A stretch of DNA of 64,000 nucleotides from NCBI GenBank assembly GCA_964036045.1, contig OZ038382.1, positions 125,860,556 to 125,924,555 of the forward strand, given 5' to 3'. This document shows positions 11,501 to 21,057 of the stretch, one piece after another; the stretch's first letter is position 1, and each line of letters starts with the position of its first letter. This DNA comes from Eutreptiella sp. 'Long Island Sound 2002' (taxonomy: Eukaryota > Euglenozoa > Euglenophyceae > Eutreptiales > Eutreptiaceae). The notes beneath the pieces were generated by a model, which was not told the DNA's origin, did no database searches, and saw nothing but the letters and a program-made list of their open reading frames with translations. Both the position numbers and the translations under genes were made by a program.

Positions 11501-11613
11501 AGGAGGTTGCTGAGGACATGTTGAGGACATTGGAGGAACTCAAAGCCCAGCAACGTGGTGGACAAAGTCCTGGCGGATCGCAGCCGGAAGGGGCTGCGGG
11601 AAGCCAAGTCTAG
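8500..11613 (+). pseudogene. gag: gag polyprotein of Gypsy copy 1
   Basis: Gag forms the particle and packages element RNA. The frame opens at an ATG inside the 5' LTR (8500); an alternative first ATG after the PBS is at 8806. Domains in order: a basic/acidic disordered N-terminus; a coiled coil (about 9390-9680, heptads such as EELRAERDRYREN); a capsid-like Retrotrans_gag region from IPYYDGNP to about 10970; and a Cys/His knuckle near 11255-11310 (CWVC...HDHRQC, longer spacing than the usual CX2CX4HX4C). A TGA at 10978-10980 breaks it where copy 2 has a Gly codon. The frame then continues to a TAG at 11611-11613 that copy 2 also has, which I take as the true gag terminator. Confidence 0.85.
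8586..8598 (+). other. Primer binding site (initiator-Met tRNA type)
   Basis: TGGTAGCAGAGGC follows the 5' LTR directly. It differs at few positions from TGGTATCAGAGC, the usual plant PBS complementary to the 3' end of initiator tRNA-Met. Copy 2 has TGGTGGCAGAGGC at the same place. The deviation could be drift or use of a different tRNA. Confidence 0.7.
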
Positions 11614-11655
11614 AGGAGCCCCCACGGGAGTGGGACCTCGGAGGTCTCTCCTCCG
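11611..11655 (+). promoter_or_regulatory. Candidate gag-pol readthrough signal: TAG plus downstream hairpin
   Basis: gag ends with TAG (11611-11613) and pol continues in the same frame with no ATG nearby. A perfect 6-bp stem with a 5-nt loop, CGGAGG-tctct-CCTCCG, lies at 11639-11655, 25 nt after the stop. Copy 2 keeps both the TAG (50811-50813, minus) and the stem (50769-50785) although its loop and neighbouring bases differ. Gammaretroviruses make Gag-Pol by suppressing an in-frame UAG with a 3' RNA structure, so a similar role is plausible here. Confidence 0.5.
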
Positions 11656-12430
11656 GAAATCAGTGGAATCCCAGAGAAAGCGAAGGCACATCAGGTGCCG
11701 AAGAAGGCTCCAGAAGAGCCAAAACCACTGAGTTTCGCCACTCCCAACCCCTGGAGCGCCCTGCCAAGGGAAGTACATGTGGGTACGGGAAATGGCAAGA
11801 AGGAAGGAGCGACCACAGAGAGCCCCGTGGACGGGCAGGACCAACCCAAGATCTACACCATCCGTGACCATACCCTTGAAGTCCTGATGCACCCGGACGT
11901 GCTAGAGTTGCATGCCGTGAGAGTCGTCCATACACCTCATGGCGGCGAGCGGCAGTTGCACTTGAAAGTGCGAGTACGGTGCGGACGAGAGGAGAAGGTG
12001 GTGGATGTGTTGGTGGATACGGGTGCCCAGGTGAGCCTGGTCCGGAGAGGGTTGTTCAAGGAGGAACTCCTGCAGCCCAGCCGGAGACCGGTCCGCCTGA
12101 AGGTTGCCAACAGAGAGATCATGTGTGGGGGCACCCATGAGGCCACTATCAGTATGGAATTCTGGGAACATGAGCGCTTGAACCGCCCTGATCTGGCGAA
12201 GAGAAGCACTCTATCTGGGAACTTCTATGTGGCCGACATTACAGATTGGGATATGATCATGGGGTATGACTTCATGGTGGCAAATGCCATTGGAGCCCTT
12301 CCCCATCGCGCAACACTGGTCCGGGAGGATGATGAATGCCTCACATGGCTGTCCACGGATTATGCATGCGGATCATCCCAATGAAATGCTGAGGAAGAGG
12401 ATCGGATCGTCCGAGCGGTGCAAGCTGTGG
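11614..12430 (+). pseudogene. pol: pol, aspartic protease region of Gypsy copy 1
   Basis: The retroviral-type protease motif VDVLVDTGAQVSLV (about 12001-12043) is followed by a domain ending near GYDFMVANAIG, matching the usual D-T/S-G ... hydrophobic-Gly layout of retropepsins, which act as dimers to cut Gag-Pol. The frame is the same as gag. A TGA at 12382-12384 replaces a Trp codon present in copy 2 (TGG to TGA with an adjacent G to A), so this copy is inactivated here. The first ~80 codons after the gag stop are Pro/Lys-rich linker. Confidence 0.85.
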
Positions 12431-13239
12431 GTGCAAAGTCCAGAGGAGACCGCGGAGGTCAGCTCACGGAGTATGGAATGGCGCCACAGGTGTATGACAG
12501 GATGATCCAGACGCTGGGAGCCGAAGCGCCCGAGACAGACGTCTTCGCTTCCCAGGATGCCCCACTTTTGCGGAAGGGTAGGAGGCATTGGCATCAAGGA
12601 GACTCAGCCTGGCATAGGCATTGGGGTTTGAAGGAGTGGGGACCCATGCATTGGCATGGCTCCCTGGACAATACCAGACGTACGGTGGAGAACATCATCG
12701 CGGATAGGGCGAAGGGGATCCTGGTCATAACCGGCATAGGATCCACCCCATGTCCGCTGGAGGGTCTCAAGTCGACGCTGGACTCCATCACCCTGAACGA
12801 GATGTCATTCGGGCCAGAGGAGGAGTTGTTCATCGACGCCAAGGGTGTATCAATGCCCTCCCTGGGTCAAGCGTGGGGTACCAAGGCTTTCCTGGTGGAT
12901 GGGGCGCAAGCCCAGCCCACGGGTGATGAGGCTTTCATCCGTAGGGTGGAGGCGGTGCCCATGAAGGTCATGTTTGAGCCCAAGGAGGGGACAGATCAGC
13001 CAATTGATGGCATTGACGTCCTGTCCCACGCCGAGATGGACGACGTCGTCAACTACATGCGAGTGGGGATGCACGACCGTGTGGCAGCCAAGAAGAGGCG
13101 GGCCATGGTCACATCTCCGCATTGGTGGGATGACAAGATGTTGGTCACCGGCAAGTACGAGAGGGATGAGTTCGTGGCGAGGGTCATGGATCACATCGCG
13201 GACCAATACGATGGTCCGGTTAGGTCGGACCCACCAACG
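12431..13239 (+). pseudogene. pol: pol, extra domain between protease and RT of Gypsy copy 1
   Basis: About 270 codons separate protease from RT, far more than in typical Gypsy elements. The block around 12535-12760 has the pattern D-V-F-A-S ... W(H)RHWGLKEWGPMHWHGSL ... DRAKGILVITGIGS. This recalls, by pattern only, the DxFA ... NPPW module found after RT-RNase H in some DIRS-like and algal/fungal elements. The rest (GTKAFLVDGAQAQPTGDEAF, then an acidic/His region) I do not recognise. Copy 2 encodes the same block intact (49293-50000 region), so it is a conserved part of this family. A TGA at 13240-13242 replaces a Trp codon of copy 2. Confidence 0.6.
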
Positions 13240-13242
13240 TGA

Positions 13243-14904
13243 AGTTTTCCAAGAGTGGGAACCGGTAGCGACGAGCACCAGCCCGAGGCCGCAAATTTTC
13301 GAAGATTATCGGTGGGAATCGCGACCCACGACGATGAAGACGGCATATCGGACGAGGAGAAGTCGGACTCGGACCCAGAAGAGGCCTATACCGCAGTGCG
13401 GTCGGTTGTATTGATACCGAAGCAAGCGGCTGAAGAGGCTCAGGAGAACCCGAAGGTCGCCGAGCTGAAGGAGAGGCTGATCAATGCCTATCCGCGGCTA
13501 TTCAGTGGCGTCGCCAACAAGAACCGTCCAGATCGTGGGAGGTTTGGCACAGCGAGGATCAAGCTGAAGCCGAACCCCAAGATCTATCGTCATCGGGAGT
13601 ACCAACTTCAGGGCGATCGGGCCGAGGCCAGGAAGAAGCTGTTGGCCGAGTTCATTGAGCGGGGATGGATCGAACCCTCCGACAGTGAGTGGGCCAGCCC
13701 AGCCTTCATCGTGCCCAAGAAGGAGAAGGGCGAGTGGAGATTGGTGGTTGATTACAGAGGTTTGAAAGGGCAGACCGAGCACGACTCGTACTCGCTTCCC
13801 CTGATCGACTCCATCCTCCAAAAACAACAGAAAAAGCGGATCTTCACGGTGTTAGACCTGAAACACGGCTATCACCAGATGCCGCTACACCCGGACTCCA
13901 GGCCCTGCACAGCAATGTCGACGCCGCTGGGGCCCATGCAGTGGAAAGTGGTGCCTATGGGCGCCAAGAATGGCAACGCCGCTTTCCAGCGCATGATGGA
14001 GGACCTACTCGGTCCTGTCCGGGACTGTGCCGACCCCTTCGTGGATGACATCATCATCGGGTCCGGCACGGAGAACATGACTGAGGATGAGCTCATCGAA
14101 GCGCATGAAAAGGATCTGCGCCGAGTGCTCAGCGAGCTGGACAAGCACAACATGGTGTGCAAGCCCACCAAAGCCTCACTCTTCGTGAAGGAAGTGGAGT
14201 TCGCGGGTCACGTGTTTGGTCACGGGCAACGCCGTCCCATGCCTGGGAAACTGGCGTCCCTGCACCACTGGGAGAAGCCCCAGACCATCAGCGAACTCCG
14301 ATCCTTCATGGGGTTCTGCAACTACTATTCGGGCTATGTCCAAATGTATGCAGAACTGTCGGGGCCGCTGCACAAGATTCTGCAAGTGGGCAAGTTCGAT
14401 GGCCGGAAGGGGAGCAAGAAGAAGCTTGTCTGGACCCCTGAGGCTGAGGATGCGTTCAACCGCCTGAAGGAGCGACTCCTGGGGCAGTTGGGGCTGTTCC
14501 TGGTGGATCCGGACAAGGGATTCGTGCTACGGACAGACGCCTCGGACTATGCCGTGGGGGCAGTCCTCGAGCAAGTCCGGGACGACGGGACTCATGTTCC
14601 CGTGGCGTTTTGGAGCAGGATCCTGGCCGAGGGCCAACGCCGAACATGGACCGCGAGGGAGAAGGAGACATACGCCATTGTATGTGCGCTCAGGAAGTGG
14701 TCTGGCCACATCGGACTGCAGCCGGTGGTGGTGTGCACGGACCACCAGTCCCTACAGAGCTGGCACAAGGAGCATGTCGACACCCCCTCAGGACCAGTGG
14801 CTAGGAGGGCCCGATGGCTCGAGACGTTCGCCAAGTTCGACCTCAGCGTCGTGTACGTCCCGGGGAAGGACAACACTGTGGCAGATTGCCTCAGTCGATG
14901 GGCC
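13243..14904 (+). pseudogene. pol: pol, reverse transcriptase and RNase H of Gypsy copy 1
   Basis: This part copies element RNA into DNA. The RT has the Gypsy signature order: WIEPSDSEWASPAFIVPKK, WRLVVDYRGL, FTVLDLKHGYHQM, the catalytic FVDDIIIGS near 14038-14064 (F-V-D-D where most Gypsy elements have Y-L/V-D-D), and the SFMGFCNYY thumb. RNase H follows with FVLRTDASDYAVG, EKETYAIV, TDHQSL and the terminal VPGKDNTVADCLSR. No frameshift occurs across 550 codons. The frame ends at a TAG (14905-14907) where copy 2 has TAC (Tyr), so integrase would not be made from this copy without suppression. Confidence 0.95.
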
Positions 14905-14907
14905 TAG

Positions 14908-16527
14908 CCCGCGGGCAAGGCTTGGATGGACATCTCCAGCCATGGGGACGCCGAGGAAACCGAGGAGGCCAAACGCATCATCGAGATGGAGAAGGCCATG
15001 GAGCAAGAGGGGGTCAAGTGCTTTGTGGTGATGGCAAACCGTACGGACCTGGCCAGGTTCCGGGGTGCCCGCGTCCAAGCTATTCGAGAGAAAACCCTCG
15101 GGCAATGGATGGTGGCCCCTGTAGAGCTAGTCAGGTCGGTGCTGACAGAACACTGGTCGGATGACTATGCGGCATCCGAGCACTGGAGCAAGTACTGGAA
15201 TGCCGTGAGCGCCCCGTCGGACGACGAATGGCCCGAGGGCTTGACCGAGGATGAGGACAAGCTGTTCCTCAAGGACAAGCTGCTGGTGCCCGAGAACCGA
15301 GTGGAGGAGCTCATTGACCATTGGCACAACGCCCAGCTCATGCACCCTGGCCGAAACAAGATGCAGCAGGACCTGGAGTGGCGTTTCAAGTTCCCTCCGG
15401 GGTACTACGCCATCCTTGATAGGTACTGCAGCGACTGTGCCGTGTGTCGGGCCACGAAGAGCCCCAACCACTCCACAGCGGGCAACCCGGTGTACACGGC
15501 TATACCGGAGGCCCCTATGCGGTCCGTGGCCATGGATGTATTCCCCATGCCTGAGGTCACCGTGGAAGGGGAGACCTACGACTGTGTCATCCTGTCGGTG
15601 GACAGGCACAGTGGGTATATCGTGGCGGTCCCTGGCAAGAAGTCCAAGAAGAAGGACAAGAACGACAAGCATGGAGTGGGGCTGCAGGCCAAGACCGTCG
15701 CTAATGCCATGATGAGGCATTGGCTGACGATTTTCGATGTCCCAGCTGTCATCTGCAGCGATCAGGGCAGTCAATTCGTGGGGACGTGGTTCAAGACGAT
15801 GTGCTAGCACATGGGGATTCGGCACGCCAAGACCGTGGCATACCACAGCTGATCAAATGGCCGGGCTGAGGTGGCCGGGCGGCAGATGTTCGAGAAGTTC
15901 CGCCAGCTGCACATCGACGAACCGGGCCGGAATTGGTATAATTTGCTGTGGAGAGTACTCCAAGCGTACCACGACCTTCCGGGACCCACTGGATTATCGC
16001 CCCATCGCATCCTGTTCCTACGGGATCGATTGTCACGCACTCTCCCGTGGTTGAACCATGGCAAAGTGGCCCGAGATGTGGACGCCATGATGGCTGAGGC
16101 GGACGACACGGCGGCCAAGGTGTGCAAGGCACTACAGGACGAGCATGACAAGAGGGCCAAGTACTTCAAGCAGGGAAAAGTCCAGAAGTATGCTCTCCAA
16201 GACACCGTGTGGGTGGAGCGGCACCACAAGGATGTCCTGTCCAGGCATCGGCAGGCATCTTGGTATGTGCCGGGGGTAATCGTTCGGAAGGTCGGGCAGG
16301 ATGTGTATGCGGTTCCTGTGGGGGATAACAAGATCCTGGATGGCGACCATACCCAGCTTCGTCCCCGAGCACCAGACCCCAGCGGACGTCCCGTCACCTT
16401 CCAGTTCACGGCCGGCGATGTGGACTCGGACGACGAGGGTGAGGACGACGACTTCACCGCTGAGATGATCCTGGCGGACAAGCCGGACCCGGGGACGCCT
16501 GGGGGGAGGCTTTTTAACGTCTGTTAG
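14908..16527 (+). pseudogene. pol: pol, integrase of Gypsy copy 1
   Basis: This part inserts the cDNA. After an ~140-codon acidic region comes the HHCC zinc domain (HWHNAQLMH ... CSDCAVC, about 15319-15448). The catalytic core follows with Asp in SVAMDVF (near 15534), Asp in CSDQGSQF (near 15760) and Glu in NGRAEV (near 15867). The C-terminal domain (WYVPGVIVRKVGQDVYAV) resembles the GPY/F module; no chromodomain follows. Two stops break the core: TAG 15805-15807 (Lys in copy 2) and TGA 15850-15852 (Arg in copy 2). The tail is acidic (DSDDEGEDDDF) and the final stop is TAG at 16525-16527. Confidence 0.92.
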
Positions 16528-17063
16528 AAGGGATTCACCGCATCCAGGGATTCGTGGGAGCCTCCGAGCAGTTTTGTGCCGAGGTAAACCACGGTCTGGA
16601 TGGACTACCTGAAGAAAAAGAATATTTCTTTGGATGTCAAGGACGTGTTGGTCCATTTGGTTGCTGCTGTAGCACCGTAATGGATCCCCTTTGGCATTTT
16701 GTTTGTTTCTGTGATTGAGGAGACGGGTGAGGGCGTTCATCCGGGGATTTTCCGGCCTTGATTGGCCATATACCCCCTTCACTCGATCTCCACATATATA
16801 TTTCATTGTGGTATACTTATTTAGGTCGACCGACGACGTTTCTCTATCTTTGATCCCCTTGGTCCATGTTGTAGATCAAGAGGAGACCAGATATGGCGTA
16901 GGGCACCGATTATCAGTGTCCTCACCCCTCCCTTGGGGCATGGGGGACGCCTACGACGTGTGTGGGGCCTCCATGTGTCCTTGGGACATGGAGGGGGGGG
17001 GTTGGAGCCCATTGGGGTCCTCCCGTCCTCTATTTAATGGCTTCCGAGCGGTAACAACGCTCT
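16528..17063 (+). other. 3' untranslated region of Gypsy copy 1
   Basis: This stretch runs between the end of pol and the PPT. It is colinear with the reverse complement of 63360-63893 in copy 3, so it belongs to the element. No gene is visible in it. It includes a G-rich run at 16990-16998. Confidence 0.8.
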
Positions 17064-17074
17064 GAGAAGGGGGG
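17064..17074 (+). other. Polypurine tract of Gypsy copy 1
   Basis: GAGAAGGGGGG lies directly before the TGAAG start of the 3' LTR. Copy 3 has the same tract at 63349-63359 on minus. This position and composition fit the plus-strand primer of reverse transcription and fix the LTR start. Confidence 0.9.
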
Positions 17075-19424
17075 TGAAGCCGGTTCGGACCCCCGTGGCC
17101 ATCTTGGGGTCACTTGGGGTGTGTATCTATGTGCCGGCAAGCCGCCATTGGCTGATATCATACTCTCCCATCCACCTGACCTAACCTGATGTGATAGTGT
17201 GATAGGTTTGGCCATTCCGGCTATGAGCGGCCATATTCAGTACCGAGGCGCCGCCAGCGGAGATTTATATATCAGAATATCAGGAATCAACGGTGTTCTT
17301 TTTTTATAATGTTTCCGTAATTTTTCCGCCTTTCGTTCTGATGGTCAATGTATCGGCGACTGTCAGTTGGCTCGCGATTTTGCGGTAACCGATTGGTTAA
17401 CTGTTATTTCCAGATATTTTGGCGGAAACTCCGATGAAGGGTCAGATTTCATCTGTAAAGGGTTCGTTGCTTCCGCAATTTTCTAAATAAGCACTCGAAA
17501 TTTTAATCTGAATTTTTCGCGATGTCGAAATCGGATTTTCGACTTCGACATCGCCGCACTTGATTTGGTCTTCTTCGAGTGGTCATAATCCTTTCCCTAT
17601 GCCCGAATCAGGTTTCCCTTTTACTTGCCACCCATTTGACTTGGAGATATAAGGGAAACAAAAGTGAATCGTGGGACCACTTTGAAGGGCCATATCTACG
17701 CGCGAGTGTGAGGAAAGAGAATAATGAAGGTTGGGTTGCAAGCGCCCCAGTGTCAACTTAATTGAGAAAGCATCAAACGCCTTCGGTGTGTACACATGCC
17801 CGGTAGAGCAAGGGATAATGGTCAAGAGGGTAGAAAGTGATATATAACTCTTGGACCTCGCAACCGAACATTTTATTGCGACTTTCGAGTGTACCGCATG
17901 AGTGTTGGGGTTGCATAGAGACCCCCCTTTGGGTTCCCACGTATTTTTAACGTGACGTTATGTCCATGGAGGGGCATGGCATACCATGGTGGGAGCCACT
18001 TTTGAGGGTATGTGTTATATGCATGGTATGTGCTTCGATATGCTCACGCCCATGTTATATATCTTCGTGTGGCCGAGGAGATGGGGAGCCACACGTGACA
18101 AGGGCTTTGCCCATGTCCCAATTGTGGAATTCAAAGCGCTAGACCAAGTCTACCGCGTATGTATTGCTCATGGTATGTTTGGCAAAGAGATCCATGAGTG
18201 CACTCCCATTTTCATGGGGCATGAAGATATGGGTGGCGAAGGTATCTCCATGCGCTCGATTGGGGATCCAAGTGGGGGAATTGTTCGTGAATGGTTCTAA
18301 TCATTTGTGTATTGAACCATGAGCGGATATCATGGGTGAGCATAGACATATACTATCATGACAACTTTGTATTTGGACATATTTTCATGTTTTTGACCTC
18401 ATTTTATGCTCATTTTTGTGTTCTATGTGCTCAACTGGTCGGCTAACAGTAAAGTGCCTAGAGATCCGTGAGGTATGGTATGTTGCTCATATGTTCGCAT
18501 ATGCTTCGGTGTTGTACCTCACCATATGCCGGATCACATGGTCACTTTGGCTTGGCACACGAGGTCTCACAAAATCAGGTCTCAAACTCATGGGCTGACT
18601 TGTGAAGCATGTCATGTACATAGCGGGAGGGGTTTCGGAGGCAATGATGGCATATTCTTGGGCATGGACTCTTGGTCTATATCACCCTTGTATATTACTC
18701 TCCGGTTTGACACATGCATGGAGCATTTGAATATTTGCCGTATGCATTTTTGAGTATATAATTGAATTTTGGGCATTATGGTGTGATTTGCCTGATTTTG
18801 CCATGTTGTGAGGTCATCTTCATGGGGCAGTTCTCCAAGCCCAATCGACTCCAAGTCCAACCAAGGTTATGTCAGGGTAGGGCATGGTCCTGAGTGCCAC
18901 TTTAAGCCATGACACGCCACCTCCCCTATTGGGCTAGGACTTAGAGGCTTTGGAATGAACACATTTTTGGGGTTTGTGTATTGACTTGTGACACATGGCA
19001 TTCAGCCATCTCATTTGACCTGGTTCAGGGCAATATGTTGGTGAGTCAAGGGAAGGTCTTGAGTCCAGGGAATGAGGGGTTTATGGCTGTGAATGTGTAG
19101 GTTTACCTCTTTCCCCAACTTTGCTTTATTTGTGTTCATATGCCAATTTCAGGGCTTTCCTCTTTGGTGCATTTCTTGTACATGCCCGCCACCGTGGGAC
19201 GACCGGTGTGCTGAACGGAAGCCCGCAGTGTGGATTGGATTATTGCTGGATTTGTGGGATCTGGTTGCTGTTCAGGGTTGAAGGAGGATTGTATTTTATT
19301 TTCTATATTTTTGGATTTGGAACCCTGGATTTTGATAAATGCAATCGTTGATCAGGAGCAAATCGGCAGGGGTTACAGGCGGAAGGGGCACAGCAGGGGC
19401 CGGTCCTGGTAGGGACCTTCTTTA
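17075..19424 (+). repeat. 3' LTR of Gypsy copy 1
   Basis: It is the same length as the 5' LTR (2350 bp), with scattered substitutions and a compensating small indel near 17290-17310. It ends GGGACCTTCTTTA and is followed by AAAATTCTGAAGG of the flank. Confidence 0.95.
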
Positions 19425-20167
19425 AAAATTCTGAAGGAGCGTCTAGCCGCCTTAGACGCGTCCGATCATGTGTTGCAAGCAGCCGCGTGTGGAGTGGACA
19501 ACAAAACTGAAGATTCCCGAATCCTTCGAGGGCTACACGTTCCGTGCCAGCGTGTACGAAGTATGGGTGCTCCCGACCATGGTCCACAGTTACAGCGCGC
19601 GGTGAAGAAAGGTGCACAAGACCAGCATCGGTGCTGCACGGAAGCCATGATGCGTCGGAGGGGACAACGTCGAAGCAGGCCATCGTTCAACCTTCGAGGT
19701 CTCAGCGAGAGTCGCCAAGTAACGTTGGAGAAGCCCGTCCTCGCGGCCGGCAACCTGGCTAAGCTCTTAGGAGGGGCGTGAAGCGGCATCGGTAACGATC
19801 CCCGCGTTTGCATTTCTGTAGCAGAGCTTAGCGTCGCGAAGGCTTCTGGCGCATAGCGCGAAGTTCACGCAAATGACGCAAATGACGTAACTTTGCATCA
19901 GGAGAGTGACAGAAGGCAGCCATTAGCTGCCATTACGTGTTTTTATTTGGCATTTTTTTTATAAAGTTAAATTCTGTAGCTTAATATATGCGATTTGCGT
20001 CGTGTATGTTAATTCTGTTTGTTACGGAATCTGTTTGTCGTTGACGTTCAGGTTTGTGTCATATGGGAGGACCGTCAAAGGTTCTCAGAATTATTTGTAG
20101 GCCAACACTGGCCTGAACGCCGCATCCCTCGTCCTGGGGCAGCATGCCAGGGCATCGTGGACGCAGA

Positions 20168-20285
20168 GTAAGCCCTCGTTGAGGGCCAAAGGTGTGGAAT
20201 ACGCCGGTGGCGCTCAGCATCGTGGCAAGAGCGCCCTCGTTGAGGGCCTACGGCTACTGGCCTATGGCGCTCAGCATCGTGGAAG
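20168..20285 (+). repeat. Two ~60-bp repeats containing a GCCCTC-GTT-GAGGGC palindrome
   Basis: Each copy contains GCCCTCGTTGAGGGC, a perfect 6-bp stem with a 3-nt loop, followed by a variable stretch and (G)GCGCTCAGCATCGTGG. A partial third copy of the CATCGTGG end lies just upstream at about 20153. Function unknown. Confidence 0.6.
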
Positions 20286-20466
20286 CTGAAAATTGGAAGG
20301 TCTCAGCCTATGATGGATTCACTGAAAGAAACCCTCGATACAGGTTAGACCTCCTGTGGATTTCGTGCGCTGCGTTTGCTATTGGGTGCCAGCAAGGCTT
20401 TGACGATCCAAGGGTTTGTATCTTTGCATGAGCAGCAGGATATTTTATTATTAAAATCAATCTGTG

Positions 20467-20625
20467 GTCAGCTTTTCTCACGTGAAAGCAAGGCAGGACC
20501 AAGCGTGCGGCGGCAAAGTATGCAGGAATACCAAGGGATCAGCATCTTGTTTTTCTCACGTCAAAGCAAAGCAAGGGATCAGCATTATGTTTTTCTCAAG
20601 TCAAAGCAAAGCAAGTGTGGCCAAG
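20467..20625 (+). repeat. ~50-bp tandem repeat with TTTTTCTCACGTCAAAGCA
   Basis: Three imperfect copies of a unit running from TTTTCTCACGTGAAAGCAAG through AAGGGATCAGCAT lie in tandem. No coding or structural role is visible. Confidence 0.6.
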
Positions 20626-20966
20626 ACAAGCTGGATAGCAAAATGGTAGACAAATCAGTGGATCAAGAAAGAGAAAATCAGTGCAAGGCAGAGATTTGCA
20701 AGATCAAAGAAACAAGTTCAGCGCAGTGTCCCGTGGGTCTCAAGGGTCGAAGGCCTCACGCTCCGCGAGGCCCCACGGTACCGCTTCACTTCAGACAGAA
20801 TTACAGTTTCCTGTGGAAGAATTTGAACACCTGGTACTGGCAACGGTGGCAGCACATCTTTGAGCCTGTGCTTCATCACCTCTGAATTTCCATACAACAT
20901 TCTTACAACATCACCATACATCTTTCCAACACGGCCACACCAAGCTGTATGGCAGAGAAAATTGTC

Positions 20967-21044
20967 TCCGGCGTCCTCGGGTCTGGCTTGTCCATCAGGA
21001 TCTTCTCGGCGATAAAGTCGTCGTCCTCACCCTCGTCATCAGAG
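20967..21044 (-). pseudogene. pol: Detached C-terminal end of Gypsy pol (acidic tail)
   Basis: On minus this reads SDDEGEDDDFIAEKILMDKP and on to a DPRTP motif. It is the counterpart of the acidic integrase tail DSDDEGEDDDFTAEMI in copy 1 (near 16420-16500) and of the same region in copy 3 at 63905-64000. Homology starts abruptly at 20967 and ends at 21044, where the (TAGG)n tail of the giant insertion starts. Copy 2, in the same orientation, breaks off at exactly this codon at 45992. I infer that both pieces were one pol gene, split by the 24.9-kb insertion. Confidence 0.7.
21030..21044. repeat. Target-site duplication, left copy
   Basis: CCCTCGTCATCAGAG at this position matches CCCTCGTCGTCAGAG at 45992-46006 in 14 of 15 bases. 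The left copy continues outward into pol tail sequence and the right copy into the body of copy 2, as expected for a duplication made on insertion. Confidence 0.65.
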
Positions 21045-21057
21045 TAGGTAGGTAGGT
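21045..21057 (-). repeat. 3'-terminal tetranucleotide tail (ACCT)n of the giant LINE
   Basis: TAGGTAGGTAGGT on plus is ACCTACCTACCTA on minus. It sits exactly at the junction with the target-site duplication. Short microsatellite tails in place of poly(A) are known for several LINE clades. Confidence 0.6.

Larger units (their letters stand above)
6236..19424 (+). mobile_element. Ty3/Gypsy LTR retrotransposon, copy 1 (complete)
   Basis: Two direct repeats of exactly 2350 bp (6236-8585, 17075-19424) flank an internal region carrying, in order, PBS, gag, protease, an extra domain, RT, RNase H, integrase, 3' UTR and PPT. RT before integrase makes it Ty3/Gypsy. LTR ends are TGAAG...CTTTA, an imperfect inverted terminal pair. 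The LTRs differ by only a few percent, which suggests a fairly recent insertion. The whole gag-pol stays in one frame from 8500 to 16527, interrupted by seven stop codons. One of these (11611) is shared with copy 2 and is probably functional. I could not find a matching 5-bp target duplication at the two ends. It interrupts the OTU gene. Confidence 0.95.
19425..20966. other. Unassigned flank between Gypsy copy 1 and the pol remnant
   Basis: I recognise no gene here. Short coding-like stretches exist: plus strand about 19490-19605 (ending VHSYSAR then TGA), and minus strand about 20830-20921 beginning MYGDVVRMLYGNSEV. Neither can be extended or assigned. It contains the two small tandem repeats listed separately and an AT-rich part at 19930-20090. 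It does not match the 3' UTR or LTR of the Gypsy copies, so copy 2 lost its 3' end here. Confidence 0.5.

Noticed and set aside
10252-11892. 546-codon minus-strand frame opposite Gypsy gag
   Set aside because: It is the antisense shadow of a GC-rich gag gene; no domain.
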